Source: Aedes albopictus (Eukaryota > Arthropoda > Insecta > Diptera > Culicidae). Taken from it: a stretch of DNA of 64,000 nt. The DNA lies in contig NC_085137.1 of NCBI RefSeq assembly GCF_035046485.1, positions 315,591,164-315,655,163 on the forward strand. Reading direction: 5' to 3'. The notes below the pieces were generated by a model that had not been told where the DNA came from, did no database searches, and worked only from the letters and a program-made list of their open reading frames with translations. Shown here piece after piece: positions 42,272-53,550 of the stretch. The translations under genes were made by a program, and so were the position numbers. How positions within the stretch are numbered: the first letter of the stretch is position 1; the number at the start of each line of letters is the position of its first letter.

Positions 42272-42420
42272 GGGGATTCACTTAACAGCGTAAACTGATT
42301 AAACTGATTAAACGTCACGATCACCAAGGCAATCTTTGATTATTTCATTCGCAAAATCATGAAACATTTCAAATAAGCAAAAAATCATGGCTTACGCAGC
42401 AATTTAATCTGTTTAGTGAG
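42272..42420. mobile_element. Short MITE-like inverted repeat, GGATTCACTTAACAGCG end
   Basis: The left end GGATTCACTTAACAGCGTAAACTG is weakly matched by GCAATTTAATCTGTTTAGTGAG at the right; AAACTGATT repeats twice. Ends are uncertain. Confidence 0.4.
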
Positions 42421-43135
42421 TACTAGCCTGGTACACGGTTTATATGGGAAAATATAAAAAAATGGAAAAACTGCAACTCCTGTACACTTTTTGAGTTCCA
42501 TTTTGGTCCCATATCAACTGTGAAAATATTTCAGATCGATCGAAGAAACTATATTTTAGCGACAGCCATTCTTAGTTTTTCATACGATTTACTATGGGGA
42601 AAATTTATTTCTTCAAAGAAAAATCGCTTGAGGTCACCCATTGATCCCTAAAAATAAGCCGTTGAATGATTTCTGTAGAAAACTTCACGAGGAATCAGAC
42701 CTCTGAAGACCACAAAGCGATGCGACATTCGTGGAAAAAGTTATTAAGCTTTACCCGATCGATAAAACGATGAGATTTTATTATTTATTGTTATTCCTTA
42801 CGTGTTAAACAGCGTTTGCATCCCATTCGGTTTTCAGTCAATAACTTTTTCCACGTGCCTTAGATCTTTTTGCGCTCTTCGGAGGGTTTGTTCCTCGTTA
42901 AATTCCCAATAGAAATCATTCATCGATATATTTTTAGGGGTTAAGGGGCAACCTGGGGCGATTTTTCTTTGAAAAAGTGATTTTCCCCACAGTAAATCGT
43001 ATGAAAACTTAAAACGGCTGGCGCTAAAATATAGTTTCTCCGATCGAGCTGAAATTTTGCACAGTTGCTATGGGGCCAAAATGGAACTCAAAAAGTGTAC
43101 AGGAGTAAAATGTCTTTTTGTGTCCCACGCTAGTA
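42421..43135. mobile_element. TA-flanked palindromic MITE, 711 bp
   Basis: The element 42423-43133 lies between TA at 42421-42422 and 43134-43135 and starts CTAGCCTGGTACAC, ends GTGTCCCACGCTAG. Arms of about 300 bp are diverged inverted copies (for example CTCCTGTACACTTTTTGAGTT with its complement near 43090). The loop lies near 42780. No frame. Confidence 0.8.
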
Positions 43136-43714
43136 AGTACCTCTTTTATTTTAATTGGGCTCCCAGAAAAATACTAAAGAAAGTGCTCCAATGCAAATTA
43201 AATTGCTGTACAGTTGAGTGTCTTATAGGACATACCATAAATTTCCACCTACAGTCAGGATTCGTTATACACGGTGGGTGGTACTTTACGCCCACCGCGA
43301 TTTTTCGGCTGCCTTACATCCGATTGAGCTCATTTTTTGTGTGTAGTTACGGCATATCGTAAGCTAAATACCTACCAAAAATTAACTGAATTGGTTAAAA
43401 GACAGCAGATAAAATACGGTGGGCGTAAAGGGCACTCAGTGAAACTTTTTTTATTTGCTTATTCTAATTTACCAGGTTTTTCGTATACTACATAGGGCAC
43501 TTGAACGGGGCACATTTGAACAGCTATGCTGTAAATGTATTGAGTTGGTGAATCACTTGCTTATTCACTATAACACCCTTTACATACACTAATCACTACG
43601 ATCTTTTCTATTTAGTCGACAGTAGAACGAAGAGCATGTGATGCTTTTGCTATTATTCTTTATTCGTCCATCAGGAATCCATTTGGTATCACCATGGATT
43701 GGATGACGGCCCAC
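43136..43714. other. Unassigned, possible decayed MITE at 43165-43440
   Basis: CCACCGCG and CGGTGGGCGTAAAG words appear in both orientations between 43270 and 43430, suggesting an old inverted-repeat element. No gene. Confidence 0.35.
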
Positions 43715-43961
43715 TAGGGTACCTGTACCAATTATGGCACTACCTAAGGAAAACTATGTGTATGAAAATAACGAGAAGACCAACGAATGTCATCAATATG
43801 TTGAAAGATAGTTTTCATACTTTACACGAAAAATATAGAAACGGTGCCAAAACTACCTTTAATGTTTATTACAGCGTGTGCTAATGATAGGAACCTTGTA
43901 CCAGTAATGACTACATTTTTTACCTTCGGTTCTTTACGCACTATTAGCATGCACTCCTCAT

Positions 43962-45028
43962 GGGGGATGCTAACATAAGGCTGAATTTCAAAAGGCTGAA
44001 TGCACAAAGGCTGAACACGAAAGGCTGAATTTTAAAAGGCTGAATGCACAAAAGGCTGAATGCACAAAAGGCTGAAATTGCAAAAATGCAGGAAATGAGT
44101 TATAGTACTTCTTCTTCTTTTTTCTGGCGTGACGTCCCAACTGAGACAAAGCCTGCTTTCAGCTTCTATACGCATTTCAACAGTTATTAAATGAGAGCCT
44201 TCTCTGCCTATGACCACTTTGCATTTGTATATCGTGCGACAGGAAGGAAGATACTTTATGCCCGCGGTTGTCAAGAAATTTTCCATTACAAAAAGTTTCT
44301 GGCCCGAGGGAGAATCGAACCCGTCACCCTCAGCATGACTACCTGTTCGCTAACCAGATCGGCTACATATATGAGTCCTAGTCATAGAATGTGCTTAGTG
44401 AAGAGGCTAATGATACCATACCATCTAACACAAAAAATGACTGATGGTATTTCAATCAGAGATTATTCCTTCTTTGAGCATGAGTTATTCTTTCGAGTCA
44501 CGCTGTTATGGAGATTGGTTGCCATTACAGCTGCCAACAATGTGATCAGAGATGTTTCCTTCTTTTAAATATATGCTATTCTTTGGAGAAATACTGTCAT
44601 AGTTATGTAGGCGATCAATAATGCATACTTTAGCGCGGAAAAACAGTCCTAACGCTTTCAGATTTCGAACATAGTAACGGAAGCATGTTCGTCCAATGAA
44701 TCATCAACCAATGAGCGGTGGTGTGCGTCAAATGTCAAACTCAAGCAAAACCAATGCAAGTGTCAGGGCTGAGTGGTTGGCCAACTAGCAAATTTTCATA
44801 AAGATCATTATATCAGTGTACGATAAGAATAATTAGAGTGTTATGTCTGTTTGTCTATGATGTTGGTCTTGCCTTTAGGCTCGCCGTTTGAAAACTAGTC
44901 GAATCATTATTTCAGCCATATGTTATTTCAGCCTTTTGCTATTTTCAGCCTTTTGTGATTCAGCCTTTCGTAATTCAGTCTTTTGTTATTTTAGCCTTTC
45001 GTGTTTCAGCCTTTTGTACGTAACCCCC
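43962..45028. mobile_element. Element with arrays of AAGGCTGAA at both ends, inverted
   Basis: Seven AAGGCTGAA units of about 15 bp stand at the left end (43976-44085) and seven units of the complement TTCAGCCTT at the right end (44910-45015). Outer ends are GGGGGATGC and ACCCCC. The interior has no transposase and holds a Feilai copy. The class is unknown; multiple subterminal repeats are usual binding sites for a transposase. Confidence 0.7.
44107..44381 (-). mobile_element. Feilai SINE, minus strand, nested
   Basis: CTTCTTCTTTTTTCTGGCG to GATCGGCTACATATATGAG is the complement of a moderately diverged, full-length Feilai. GAGAATCGAACCCGTCACC is its box B region. It sits inside the AAGGCTGAA element. 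Confidence 0.85.
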
Positions 45029-45157
45029 TTAAGGGATTAGCCATACCTGGTACACTATGGCGAAAAAGGGTGCAAGGAAGCCGAAATTCTAAGGAAAATG
45101 ATTTATTTCTATCGTAATTTGAGCAAAATGTGGAGTTTAAATGAGTGCAATCATCTT

Positions 45158-47175
45158 TTGGTATGGTATATGGTTTGGTTAGAGCAGGTGCTTATAAGAC
45201 AGTAAACGTCAATCGACTTCCAGGACAACTTTTCGTTAGTATTCAAGCCAACAATTCTCTCAAATTTAAATATTCATACCAATCACGTTTATACTGCATA
45301 AGAAGCTTGCCACACACGAGTACCATTCATAAGATCTGGAACAGTTTACGTTGAAAGCTTTCGATTATGGTAAACTGATTCAATTGATACAAATGGAGGA
45401 AAACATCAACCGACTATTTAAGAACGATCGTAAATTTCAGGAACGAGCGCATATTTTGTGACTTAACCGACACTGCAGCACGAATCATTCAAGGCTATCT
45501 TCATCCATGGCCTGCCCCATTGTGAAGGTCCAACGATGATCAAACAAGTGCAAAAGTACAGGCACTTCCCGCTTAATCTTAATCCACAAAGTCTTTAGTT
45601 TGGCTTACTTACATTCACTACCGCGTTGCTGAAACAAAGACAATCCAGTGGATTAATGATGTTTCTGTGCAGAACTAATAGCCTGGGGCTTGACATCAAA
45701 ATCCTAGTTCCGATCTAGATTTTTGTTTCTTGTCGTCAAGACTTTCAGGCAACAATTATGGCACTTCCACTCTATATAGTGTAGTGTGGGGCAAACATTC
45801 GAGGGGAGTAAAATTGATCTGTGTGTAATATGTTAAAATTGATTGATGAATGGTTAGCATAATCTTGGTATTAATGTATGTTATGAACATGAAAAATTGT
45901 AATGTCTTCTGGAGTTACTTTTTGGCATGTTTATATAGTAACATTCATGTAGCCTTTCGGATTTTCCCCGCCATACCCTAATGTGAAAGGAGACTTGATG
46001 TGTTTAACTTTTTTGCACGTTCACCTACATTTTTGCCTTCGAAATTGAACGATATAACAGGTCGGAACCTGTTTGAACGAGCCCAACATTGTCAAATTTG
46101 GCTGCTGTCCCCTTGGTAACCAGTGTCAGCATGGTTGTAGAGCCCATTATTGGCGCAAAAGAAGTAGTCAATGAACTTGAACTAGGTAGGTACGCGCAGC
46201 ATACCTGAAATGCACTCGACTAGGCCAGGTGAGGCGGACTCGTGCCACGATCTTCGCGGAATAGAGGAAAAAAAGAGAATGGACAAAATAATGGAACTGG
46301 TGCGCCGTCGCGTCGTCGCTCACATTTTACTCCAACAACTGAGTCAACTGCATAGAATGAATCAGATCGTTGGGTCCAAACAAACACGAACCTAGGAGAC
46401 TTTGCGCCGCACGTTAGTTGAGTGGAGTTGAATGCCCCGTCAATGCGAACTTTGAAAAGAATTGGTATTGCAATGCGGTACCGGCGAACGGTAGACAGTT
46501 CACGCGAGGAGATCGTTCTGTGTCAGTCAGGTGGGTTCCGCAAGCAAGGTCGCCATTTACCGCACGGCGGTGTTTGTACGCTAACGGTCGGAATTCAAAT
46601 GCTTTCCGATCAATGAACTTTGGCTGCAAGTGCATGAGGATATGTTGATGTGACATGATGAATATTATTAGATCGATTAGAATGGAAAACAAACCATTGG
46701 AGAAAAATGTGCTTTTGCCTCCCCAGTAAGATTTAGGGTATATAACAATGAACATTTTGTTATAGAAGATAACTTTCTAGTTGCACATTGCGACCTTATC
46801 TTACGTCCGTTTCTTTTACGAACCTTCAGCAGTGTAAACAGCAACTAAGCTATATTTGCTTGATACTAAATATAGCGAAAACTTTCACGAAACTAATGCA
46901 TTTCTATCGAATTTTAGAGATTTTAAAAGTTGGTTCGTACAACGTAAGTGGTGCCAAATGCCATCTGCTATGCACGGTAACAGAAATAACTCATTTTCGA
47001 GCTAAAGTGGAACAAAACAAAAAATCAGTAAATTGCATTCCCAGTGCTAGCGGTGGCCTAAGTGAGAAAATACCATCAGTTTAAGCCGTATAATATTCTT
47101 GATAGTGAAGCCCAGCGTTAGCGCTGGAAATGCAATTTACTCATTTTATGCGTTGTCTCATTGTAGATCAGATGT
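45158..47175. other. Unassigned, probably single-copy intron or flank
   Basis: No repeat or gene was recognised over 2 kb. The 46120-46640 part is GC-richer than its surroundings, with overlapping frames on both strands (46210-46395, 46414-46755, 46418-46648) that show no domains. This might be a host regulatory region. Confidence 0.35.
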
Positions 47176-47426
47176 GTTTGAATCAGTGGCGTAGCCACGG
47201 GGGGTTAAACACCCCCCCCCCCCCCCCAGAGCCAAAATTTTTGAAACAAGTTTCCAATATAAAACGCTTTGTGATGAAAAAAATTTTCGGCTGTGCCGCT
47301 ATTTTGAACCAACGGATTAAATTGAGTGTACATATTTACGAAATGTCAGTGTCAAATTAAGAAAGGTATTATTGAACATCGAAAACCCCACCCAGAGCAA
47401 ATTTCTGGCTACGCTACTTGAATCTT
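47176..47426. mobile_element. Probable hAT-type MITE, CAGTGGCGTAGCCA end
   Basis: The left end CAGTGGCGTAGCCACGGGGG (47184) and right end CTGGCTACGCTACTTG (47420) form imperfect hAT-like termini. TTTGAAT before the left end and TTGAAT overlapping the right end suggest a damaged 8-bp duplication. A run of 17 C lies at about 47210-47227 inside. Confidence 0.6.
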
Positions 47427-47678
47427 ACTAATTTCTGAGTTGCTTTTTCTCAGTGTGTGTTTTAAGATGTCACTTTACATGGATAATATAGGCACCAACA
47501 ACCATGCACCTCCTCATGTATCTCAATTTTGTTGGGAACACTTGCACTAGCAAATTCGGTGTGAGATAAGCATTTCGAATGTTCGACCATGTTATAATGC
47601 ATTACATTTCAAGCAATACATATCATATAAGAGTTACGGAAGCGCATGTTTTAGTTGCATAGAAGTAACTGTGACGTA

Positions 47679-48140
47679 TACTGTGGTGCATAATTGATCG
47701 GACAAACGCCGATTTTCATACAAAATGGCCAAGTTTGAGATGCTGTAACTATAGTTTTCTTTGGTAGATTGAGCTCAATTTTTGACACGGAACTACGAAT
47801 ATGCCGAATTTTGTGTATACAAAGTATAAAATGTTTTCGTTCACAGGTCTGGGCGTGGCAAGGCGTTGGAAATATTGCAAAAGTGATCGGACAGCGGCAC
47901 GCGTGTAAATCAAAGGGGTACCGCTGTCCGATCACTTTTGCAATATTTTCAACGCCTTGCCACGCCCAGACCTGTGAACGAAAACATTTTATACTTTGTG
48001 TACACAAAATTCAGCATATTCGTAGTTCCGTGTCAAAAATTGAGCTCAATCCACCAAAGCAAACCTTAGTTACAGCATCTCAAACTTGGCCATTTTGTAT
48101 GAAAAACGGCGTTTGTCCGATCAATTATGCACCACAGTGT
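47679..48140. mobile_element. Palindromic MITE, CTGTGGTGCATAATTGATCGG termini
   Basis: Arms of about 217 bp (47681-47897 and 47921-48137) match closely around a 23-bp loop. TA dinucleotides lie at the edges. Nearly the same peptide can be read from both strands (47769-48284 and 47651-48007), which shows those frames are palindrome artefacts, not genes. Confidence 0.85.
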
Positions 48141-48704
48141 ACATATAGCGTTGTGTTACAAGTACGTCACAGTGACATTTATACAACCAAAACTTGCGCT
48201 GTCATAGCCCTTATACGAACGATTATTTTTCACACAGGTCGATTTTTTTCTATAACTCAGTCAATTTTTTACCAATTTACATAAAGTGTCATACACAGGG
48301 AAAATGTATTGTACTGTCCGTATTCGAAAAATCAAGGGAATAGGTTCAAAATTAACTGAGTTATAGCAAACGACCCGTGCAAAAGAAAATAATCGGCAAG
48401 AAGGGCAAATCGTCAATTGTTGAACACTACCCAAATGTTGAAGTTTTTAAAAATTGTATTATAAATCTAACTTAAAATTATTACAAAATTATACATATTT
48501 TACTTCAAATATATTGATTGAAAATGTTGTACCGCTGATGCCGCGAAAAGAGCACAATTCTTAAGATTATTTTTAAGAAATTGCTGTTACGAATTCAGCT
48601 TTGCTGGCAAATCGACCACAAATAATAAGTCACACCATAGTTAAAAGAACAGGAAGGATGTCTTGAACAGTATAACAATGTTCAAAATCACATTTTTATT
48701 GTAA

Positions 48705-48923
48705 TAGGGTATTGGTTCCCTTCTTAAGCATGTGGCTCCCATTTTCATCCTACGAAAAACAAAGGATTGAAGCACTGTTTGTTTTGTTTCTTATTTTTGT
48801 ATTTTTTGTTGGAAGAGAGCACGTATGAAAACAAAAAGAACGGAATCAATCGGTGCCGTAATCGCTTGTTTTCGAATAGGATGAATATGAGAGCGTGAGA
48901 TTACTGATGGCACTCATACCCTA
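48705..48923. mobile_element. TA-flanked MITE, GGGTATTGGTTCCC end, copy 1
   Basis: The element 48707-48921 lies between TA dinucleotides. It starts GGGTATTGGTTCCCTTC and ends GATGGCACTCATACCC. The same family is found in the opposite orientation at 50636-50923. Confidence 0.75.
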
Positions 48924-49049
48924 TAGTTTGATTTTTTTTTCTTATCACACTATCGTTATGCATCTAGGATCCAATTGTAGAACACTAGCATAACCTACGA
49001 TGTTAGCATGACTGCCAGATTTTTTTTTTCACTTTACCTAACCGTGCAT

Positions 49050-49330
49050 TACTTGGGGTCTCAAGGGCGTTCCAGGGATGTTACTGGGGTGTTCCAAAGA
49101 GCTTCAAGAAGGTTCCAGAGGTATGCAATGGATTCTAAGGGCGTTTCAGAGGTGATCCAGAGAGATTCAGACTGTTAAGGGGATCACAGGTGAAATACTC
49201 CGCGTTCCAGGGGGGTTCAGGAGTGATCCACGGGTTTTCAAGGCCGAAATCCCGAAATTGTTCCAGGGGTGCTCTAGGAGGTTGAGTGGGTCTCATGAGT
49301 TTCCAGGAGTGTTTCAGGGGCTTTCAAAGA
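49050..49330. repeat. Degenerate short-period tract, GGTTCCAGRGG type
   Basis: Loose repeats of GTTCCAGGGG, GGTGTTCCA, GTTTCAGAGG and GGGTGCTC over about 280 bp, the same flavour as the tract at 7010-8470. No coding content. Confidence 0.6.
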
Positions 49331-49544
49331 CGTTCTTTTCTACAGTCGTTTTCGCTTCTAGTGAAATCTTTTCAGTCATTTTTGCAACTAGTCATTTTAA
49401 AACAATTTCAGTCCACCTTGCCAGTTGAATGAATTGTCACTCAAATGACTATCTGGGCTGAAAACACGAAAAACACGGAAAAATTCCGATAGAGTGAAAA
49501 ATTATCGGATGTCGGGTCAAAGTCGGGTCAAATTTTATCAAACA

Positions 49545-49811
49545 TTGGACCACTGTTCTGCCGTAATTCTGCAAAGTGACGTAAGCGACATTGGTAGTTT
49601 TGGTCCATTTTTTGTTTATTATGCATAAAACTCTTGCTCATCCTCTAAGTTTCGTTCCATAGATGATAGATTACAACTAGATCTTGCATTCTAATACAGC
49701 AAACATACCACAGTGTTATTCTTACGCCAGATATTATATATAATATACCAAAAAATATCGACATTTTGAATGGCGCTTACGTCACTTTGCAGAATTACGA
49801 CAGTGTTGGAC
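49545..49811. mobile_element. MITE of 255 bp, CACTGTTCTGCCGTAATTCTG end
   Basis: The element 49551-49805 has inverted ends (CGTAATTCTGCAAAGTGACG and its complement, perfect over more than 20 bp). TTGGAC flanks it on both sides (49545-49550 and 49806-49811), which looks like a 6-bp target duplication. Confidence 0.72.
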
Positions 49812-50633
49812 CTACATCGGATAACTGTTGAGTCGATGTTGGGTTTGGTGGCCAAAATAAAAACAGGTCAATGATAGCTTTATGTCGGGTTATACATCAT
49901 CAATTACGAACAAAGCTTGAATCGTTCAACAATTGGCGAGAATCGTCCAACATTAGGATGAGCTAGCTTAAGGAAGCGTTCAACATTTGGGTTACATACT
50001 TCCCATACAAATGTTCTATTTTCTCTTAGAGAATTTAGGGGAATACAAGTTCAATGGGAATTATATGAAATGATTGGATCTAGACGTTCACTAGATTATT
50101 TTCAACTAAAGTGGAATTATGCACGGAAAAACAAATGAAAACAAAAATGCCAATACTAACCGTTCAACAATTGGCGAATTACCCTATGACATGTGTTTTG
50201 CTTGGCTGATTTACATTGTTTCACACGGCAACATATTAAGTCCAAAAATATTGGCTCAAACACCTCAAAGGTCATTTTTCGAGTAATGGGAAGATGCTTT
50301 CACTTAGGGGGCCGTAACTTTTACAATTTTCGACTGGTTTTCAATTCCTTTGCATGAATCCATCTCAAATTGATTTTTGAAAAAAAAAACATGTAGAGCA
50401 TATTTTGTTCCAAACTTACGCAAAAGATTAGACGGTCCTAGTGGGCGTATTGACTATGCAAAAACGAAAACGTATATTTTTGTATCTCAATTGCGTTACA
50501 AATGTTCTGAAATGAATGTCCTCCAGGGTAAAATTAAAAAAAAATATGTGATTGTTTTAAGGTGTGTCTCATCAAGAATTGAGGTATGTCTATGTTAGTA
50601 ATTTAGTATAACCCAAACCGAAATTTCTATAAG

Positions 50634-50925
50634 TAGGGTATGAGTACCCTTTTTCACCCTATATCTTCATGTTCATCCTATTCCAAAAAAAACAGACGAT
50701 TTAAGCATCAATTATTTCCGTTCTGTTTGTTATGCATGCTCCCGTCTAAAAAATAACACAAAAATTAAAAAAAAAGCAAAACAAATAGCGCTTTTTAGCT
50801 TTGTTTTCGATGATATGGTTGTTGTTTGTTTATTTATTTAATCTATACCGCCTGAGGCGGCCTTCGATTTTTTCGATGATATGAAAATTGCAGCATTATG
50901 CTGAAGATGGGTTCCGTTCCCCTAT
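50634..50925. mobile_element. TA-flanked MITE, GGGTATTGGTTCCC family, copy 2 (inverted)
   Basis: The element 50636-50923 lies between TA dinucleotides, starts GGGTATGAGTACCC and ends GGGTTCCGTTCCCC. A 56-bp insertion (50819-50874) interrupts it. Confidence 0.75.
50809..50884 (-). mobile_element. 56-bp LINE/SINE tail insertion with 10-bp target duplication
   Basis: CGATGATATG stands at 50809-50818 and 50875-50884. The 56 bp between, read on the minus strand, are a short GC-rich piece (GGCCGCCTCAGGCGG) followed by a tail of AAATAAATAAAC and AAC repeats. This fits an extreme 5' truncation of a retroposon, leaving only its 3' tail. Confidence 0.65.
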
Positions 50926-50983
50926 TCTAAATGTTCGTTGGATAAAGAAAAAGCAAATGTTTTCTTCTTAATTTAGGGTAGTG

Positions 50984-51181
50984 GACGTATTTTGGTCCGG
51001 GCCATGTATTTTGGCCCACCCTGGTATTTTTATTACATTTATCATATAATCTCTACAAAATTTTAGCAAATGATTATTGGAACTTCCAATTACCATTTGC
51101 AAAGATTTTGAGGAGATTACATGATAAATGTAATAAGAATCCCAGGGTGGGCGAAAATGTCCTAGCTGGACATATACATAT

Positions 51182-51213
<32 letters not shown>

Positions 51214-51342
51214 GGCCCCTGCGCAAGGATAACACGCAAAATCGTGAAGCGTTCTTTGAGAATAGCAGAATAGCAGAATAGCAGAAGAATCCCAGGGTGG
51301 GCCAAAATACATGCCACGGGCCAAAATACGTCCACTACCCTA
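50984..51342. mobile_element. TA-flanked MITE with 50-bp termini, invaded by U6
   Basis: The element 50986-51340 lies between TA dinucleotides (50984-50985 and 51341-51342). Its termini GGGTAGTGGACGTATTTTGG match over about 50 bp. An internal duplication of 24 bp marks the insertion of a U6 snRNA pseudogene. Confidence 0.85.
51159..51284 (+). pseudogene. U6 snRNA retropseudogene with (AATAGCAG)n tail
   Basis: From about 51168 to 51254 the sequence matches spliceosomal U6 from its CATATAC region through ATTGGAACGATACAGAG, GATTAGCATGGCCCC, GCGCAAGGAT and CGCAAAATCGTGAAGCG. The 5' hairpin (about 16 nt) is missing, and one change is seen in the GATGACACG stretch (GATAACACG). It ends in TTTGAG plus three AATAGCAG-like units. 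Near-identical 24-bp repeats at 51135-51158 and 51285-51308 (one mismatch) are the target duplication. It has no upstream PSE or TATA of its own, so it is not a functional U6 gene. Confidence 0.9.
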
Positions 51343-51370
51343 GTTACAAGCAAATAACTAATGAATCTGC

Positions 51371-53549
51371 GAGATGACGAATTTCGCGCCAACTCGACCA
51401 ACGGTTGGCAGCACCCTCTCAGAATCGAATGAAACTTGGTGAACATAAACAATACGTGTTTCTAAGCAACTATGCATACTTTGTTTATCGAAATTTTTCA
51501 AGTGTAACTTTTGAAGAGGGCCTAATTTTTTTTCATTGATTTTTTTTAAATCGATGTAACTCAAAAATGACAAAAGGGCCCATATAGCCGAGGCGGTAAA
51601 CGCACGGGTATTCAGCATGACCATGCTGAGGGTGACGGGTTCGATTCCCGGTCGGTCCAGGATCTTTTCGTAAAGGAAATTTCCTTGACTTCCTTGGGCA
51701 TAGAGTATCTTCGTGCCTGCCACACGATATACGCATGCAAAATGGTCATTGGCAGAGGAAGCTCTCAGTTCATAACTGTGGAAGTGCTCATAGAACACTA
51801 AGCTGAGAAGTAGGCTTTGTCCCAATGAGGACGTTACGCCAAGAAGAAGAAGAACTCAAAAATGACAAGAGCTACAAAAAAGTGTTGTATGGCGGAGTAC
51901 GGTGAAATTCTTTGAAGTTTTGTAGAAAAATATCAAAAAGAAAAAATATAAAATTACTTACTACACTGAAAAAAAATGTTTTAAAAATTAAAATCAATAT
52001 TGCAAAAAACCCTATGTTTTTAAATTGATGATTTTTTATCTGGAGAAAGGTATTTCAATTACATACATTTTATCCGAATAATGTTGCTGTGACATATTCA
52101 GGGAAAAAAGTTTTTCTAACAAAAACTTTTTTTTGTGTCTACATTGAGTGAATATTTTTCAGTGTGTTTCGTTCCAACATAGCCATATATAGCCTCAGAC
52201 GCCTCTCGTCAACCAATGAAACTTTATGGATGTATCAACTTTGAAAAATCTAACATTTATCTGGACTAACATTTGAAAAGGGTGTATATTTTCTCTAACT
52301 TTTATATTAATGTAACACAAAATTATAATATATATGTGATATAGTGTGGACTGTTGTAGAATTGTCGGAAGTGATAAACAGTTAATCAATATAAAGATTA
52401 TATTTATATTGCAAAAAAGCAGGATTTTTTTAATACGAATTTTGAATGATCGAACTGAATTTTGTTGACGCTCAATGGTAGGCGCATAATTTCATTGTGG
52501 GGATTGCGGATAAACGCATATTAAAAAAAACTTTTTTTTTATATTTATTTTTATTTTTTTTCTTTAATTTTATGTGGCATTACACTTTGTTCTTATTTCT
52601 AGTTGAATATTCATATATTTTTATTAATTTAATCGAACAATTTGAAAACCTTTGGTTCTTCATTGGAGTTGGCATATATATATATATTTATACCTAAAAT
52701 AATTATGTACCTAGAATACGTATCTTCAGGTGTTGTGTCTGTTGGTTACATTTTCCTCTGCGACCAGTTTTTGATGTATTGACGTAAAATGAGGCAGGTA
52801 ATTAACGGTTATTTGGTTGAATTAAACATCCATTCAGAATTACAATGACTGCCAGCCTGAAGATTTTGTTTACTACTATCATCACATCATGTATAGCTTT
52901 TATATATAGTATACATTTCCAAAAACCTTATAAAATTTCATGAAAGTTCACATTTCAAACAAATATATGACCTTTTCAAATGTTGGTCCAGATAAAAAAT
53001 ATATTGTGCAAATTGCTTCATAAACGAATTTCTATACATCCATAAAGTTTCATCGGCTGATGAGAGGCTACTGAGCCTATATATGGTCATGTTGGCACGT
53101 TTTTGTTAGAAAAACTTTTTTCCTTAAATATGTCACAGCAACATTGTTCGGAGAAAATGTAGGTAATTGAAATACCTTTTACCAGAAAAAAATCATCAAT
53201 TAAAAAACAGGGTTTTTTTGAAATATTGATATTAATTTTTAAAACCTTTTTTTTTAGTGTAGAAAGTAATTTTATATTTTTTTGATATTTTTCTACAAAA
53301 CTTCAAAGAATTTCACCATACTCCGCCATACAAAACTTTTTTGTAGCTCTTGTCATTTTTGAGTTACATCGATTTAAAAAAAATCAATGAAAAAAATTTG
53401 GCCCTCTTTAAAAGTTACTCTTGAAAAATTTCGAAAAACAAAGTATGCAAAGTTGCTTAGAAACACCTATTGTTTATGTTCACCAAGTTTCATTTGATTC
53501 TGAGAGGGTGCTGCCAGCCCCATAGAAGGGTTGGCGCGAAATTCGTCAT
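51371..53549. mobile_element. 2.2-kb long-inverted-repeat element
   Basis: The left arm starts TGACGAATTTCGCGCC (51371) and the right arm ends GGCGCGAAATTCGTCA (53549). The arms are about 800 bp each once the Feilai insertion is removed, and remain similar throughout (for example CTGAGAGGGTGCTGCC with its complement). The AT-rich centre lies at 52250-53050. No transposase. The next MITE starts 4 bp after its right end. Confidence 0.78.
51558..51868 (+). mobile_element. Feilai SINE, full length, young copy with 16-bp target duplication
   Basis: The SINE (51574-51852) lies between AACTCAAAAATGACAA at 51558-51573 and 51853-51868. It has the standard head (GGGCCCATATAGCCGAGG), box B GGTTCGATTCCCGG, body and GAAGAAGAAG tail. 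The un-invaded site is preserved in the opposite arm of the host element near 53345-53375, confirming a clean insertion. Both box A-like and box B blocks are intact. Confidence 0.95.
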
Positions 53550-53550
53550 A

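Larger units (their letters stand above)
43715..45157 (+). mobile_element. MITE, GGGTRCCTGTACCAATTATGGC family, copy 2, interrupted
   Basis: TA at 43715-43716 precedes GGGTACCTGTACCAATTATG. The left part runs to about 43961 and resumes at about 45029 (GGGATTAGCCATACCTGG), in step with the uninterrupted copy at 53875. The right end is lost after about 45157. The interruption is the AAGGCTGAA element. Confidence 0.8.
48403..50184. mobile_element. 1.8-kb element with GGGYAAWTCGYCAATTGTTGAAC ends
   Basis: The left end GGGCAAATCGTCAATTG (48403) and right end CAATTGGCGAATTACCC (50184) are inverted matches over about 23 bp, and the right end is followed by TA. A third copy of the end sequence stands inside (CGTTCAACAATTGGCGAG near 49923). 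It carries two other MITEs and a degenerate tract. It could also be several related MITEs side by side. Confidence 0.5.

Noticed and set aside
43976..44085. Possible CRISPR-like array of AAGGCTGAA units
   Set aside because: The repeat is 9 bp with 5-6-bp gaps and is mirrored at the other end of a mobile element, so it is a subterminal repeat array.
47651..48284. 171-aa and 118-aa frames on opposite strands sharing a KCFRSQVWAWQGV peptide
   Set aside because: They are the two arms of one palindromic MITE read from opposite strands; no start context, splice sites or known domain.
51159..51284. Functional U6 snRNA gene
   Set aside because: The 5' end is missing, a microsatellite tail replaces the U-run, and a 24-bp target duplication shows retroposition.
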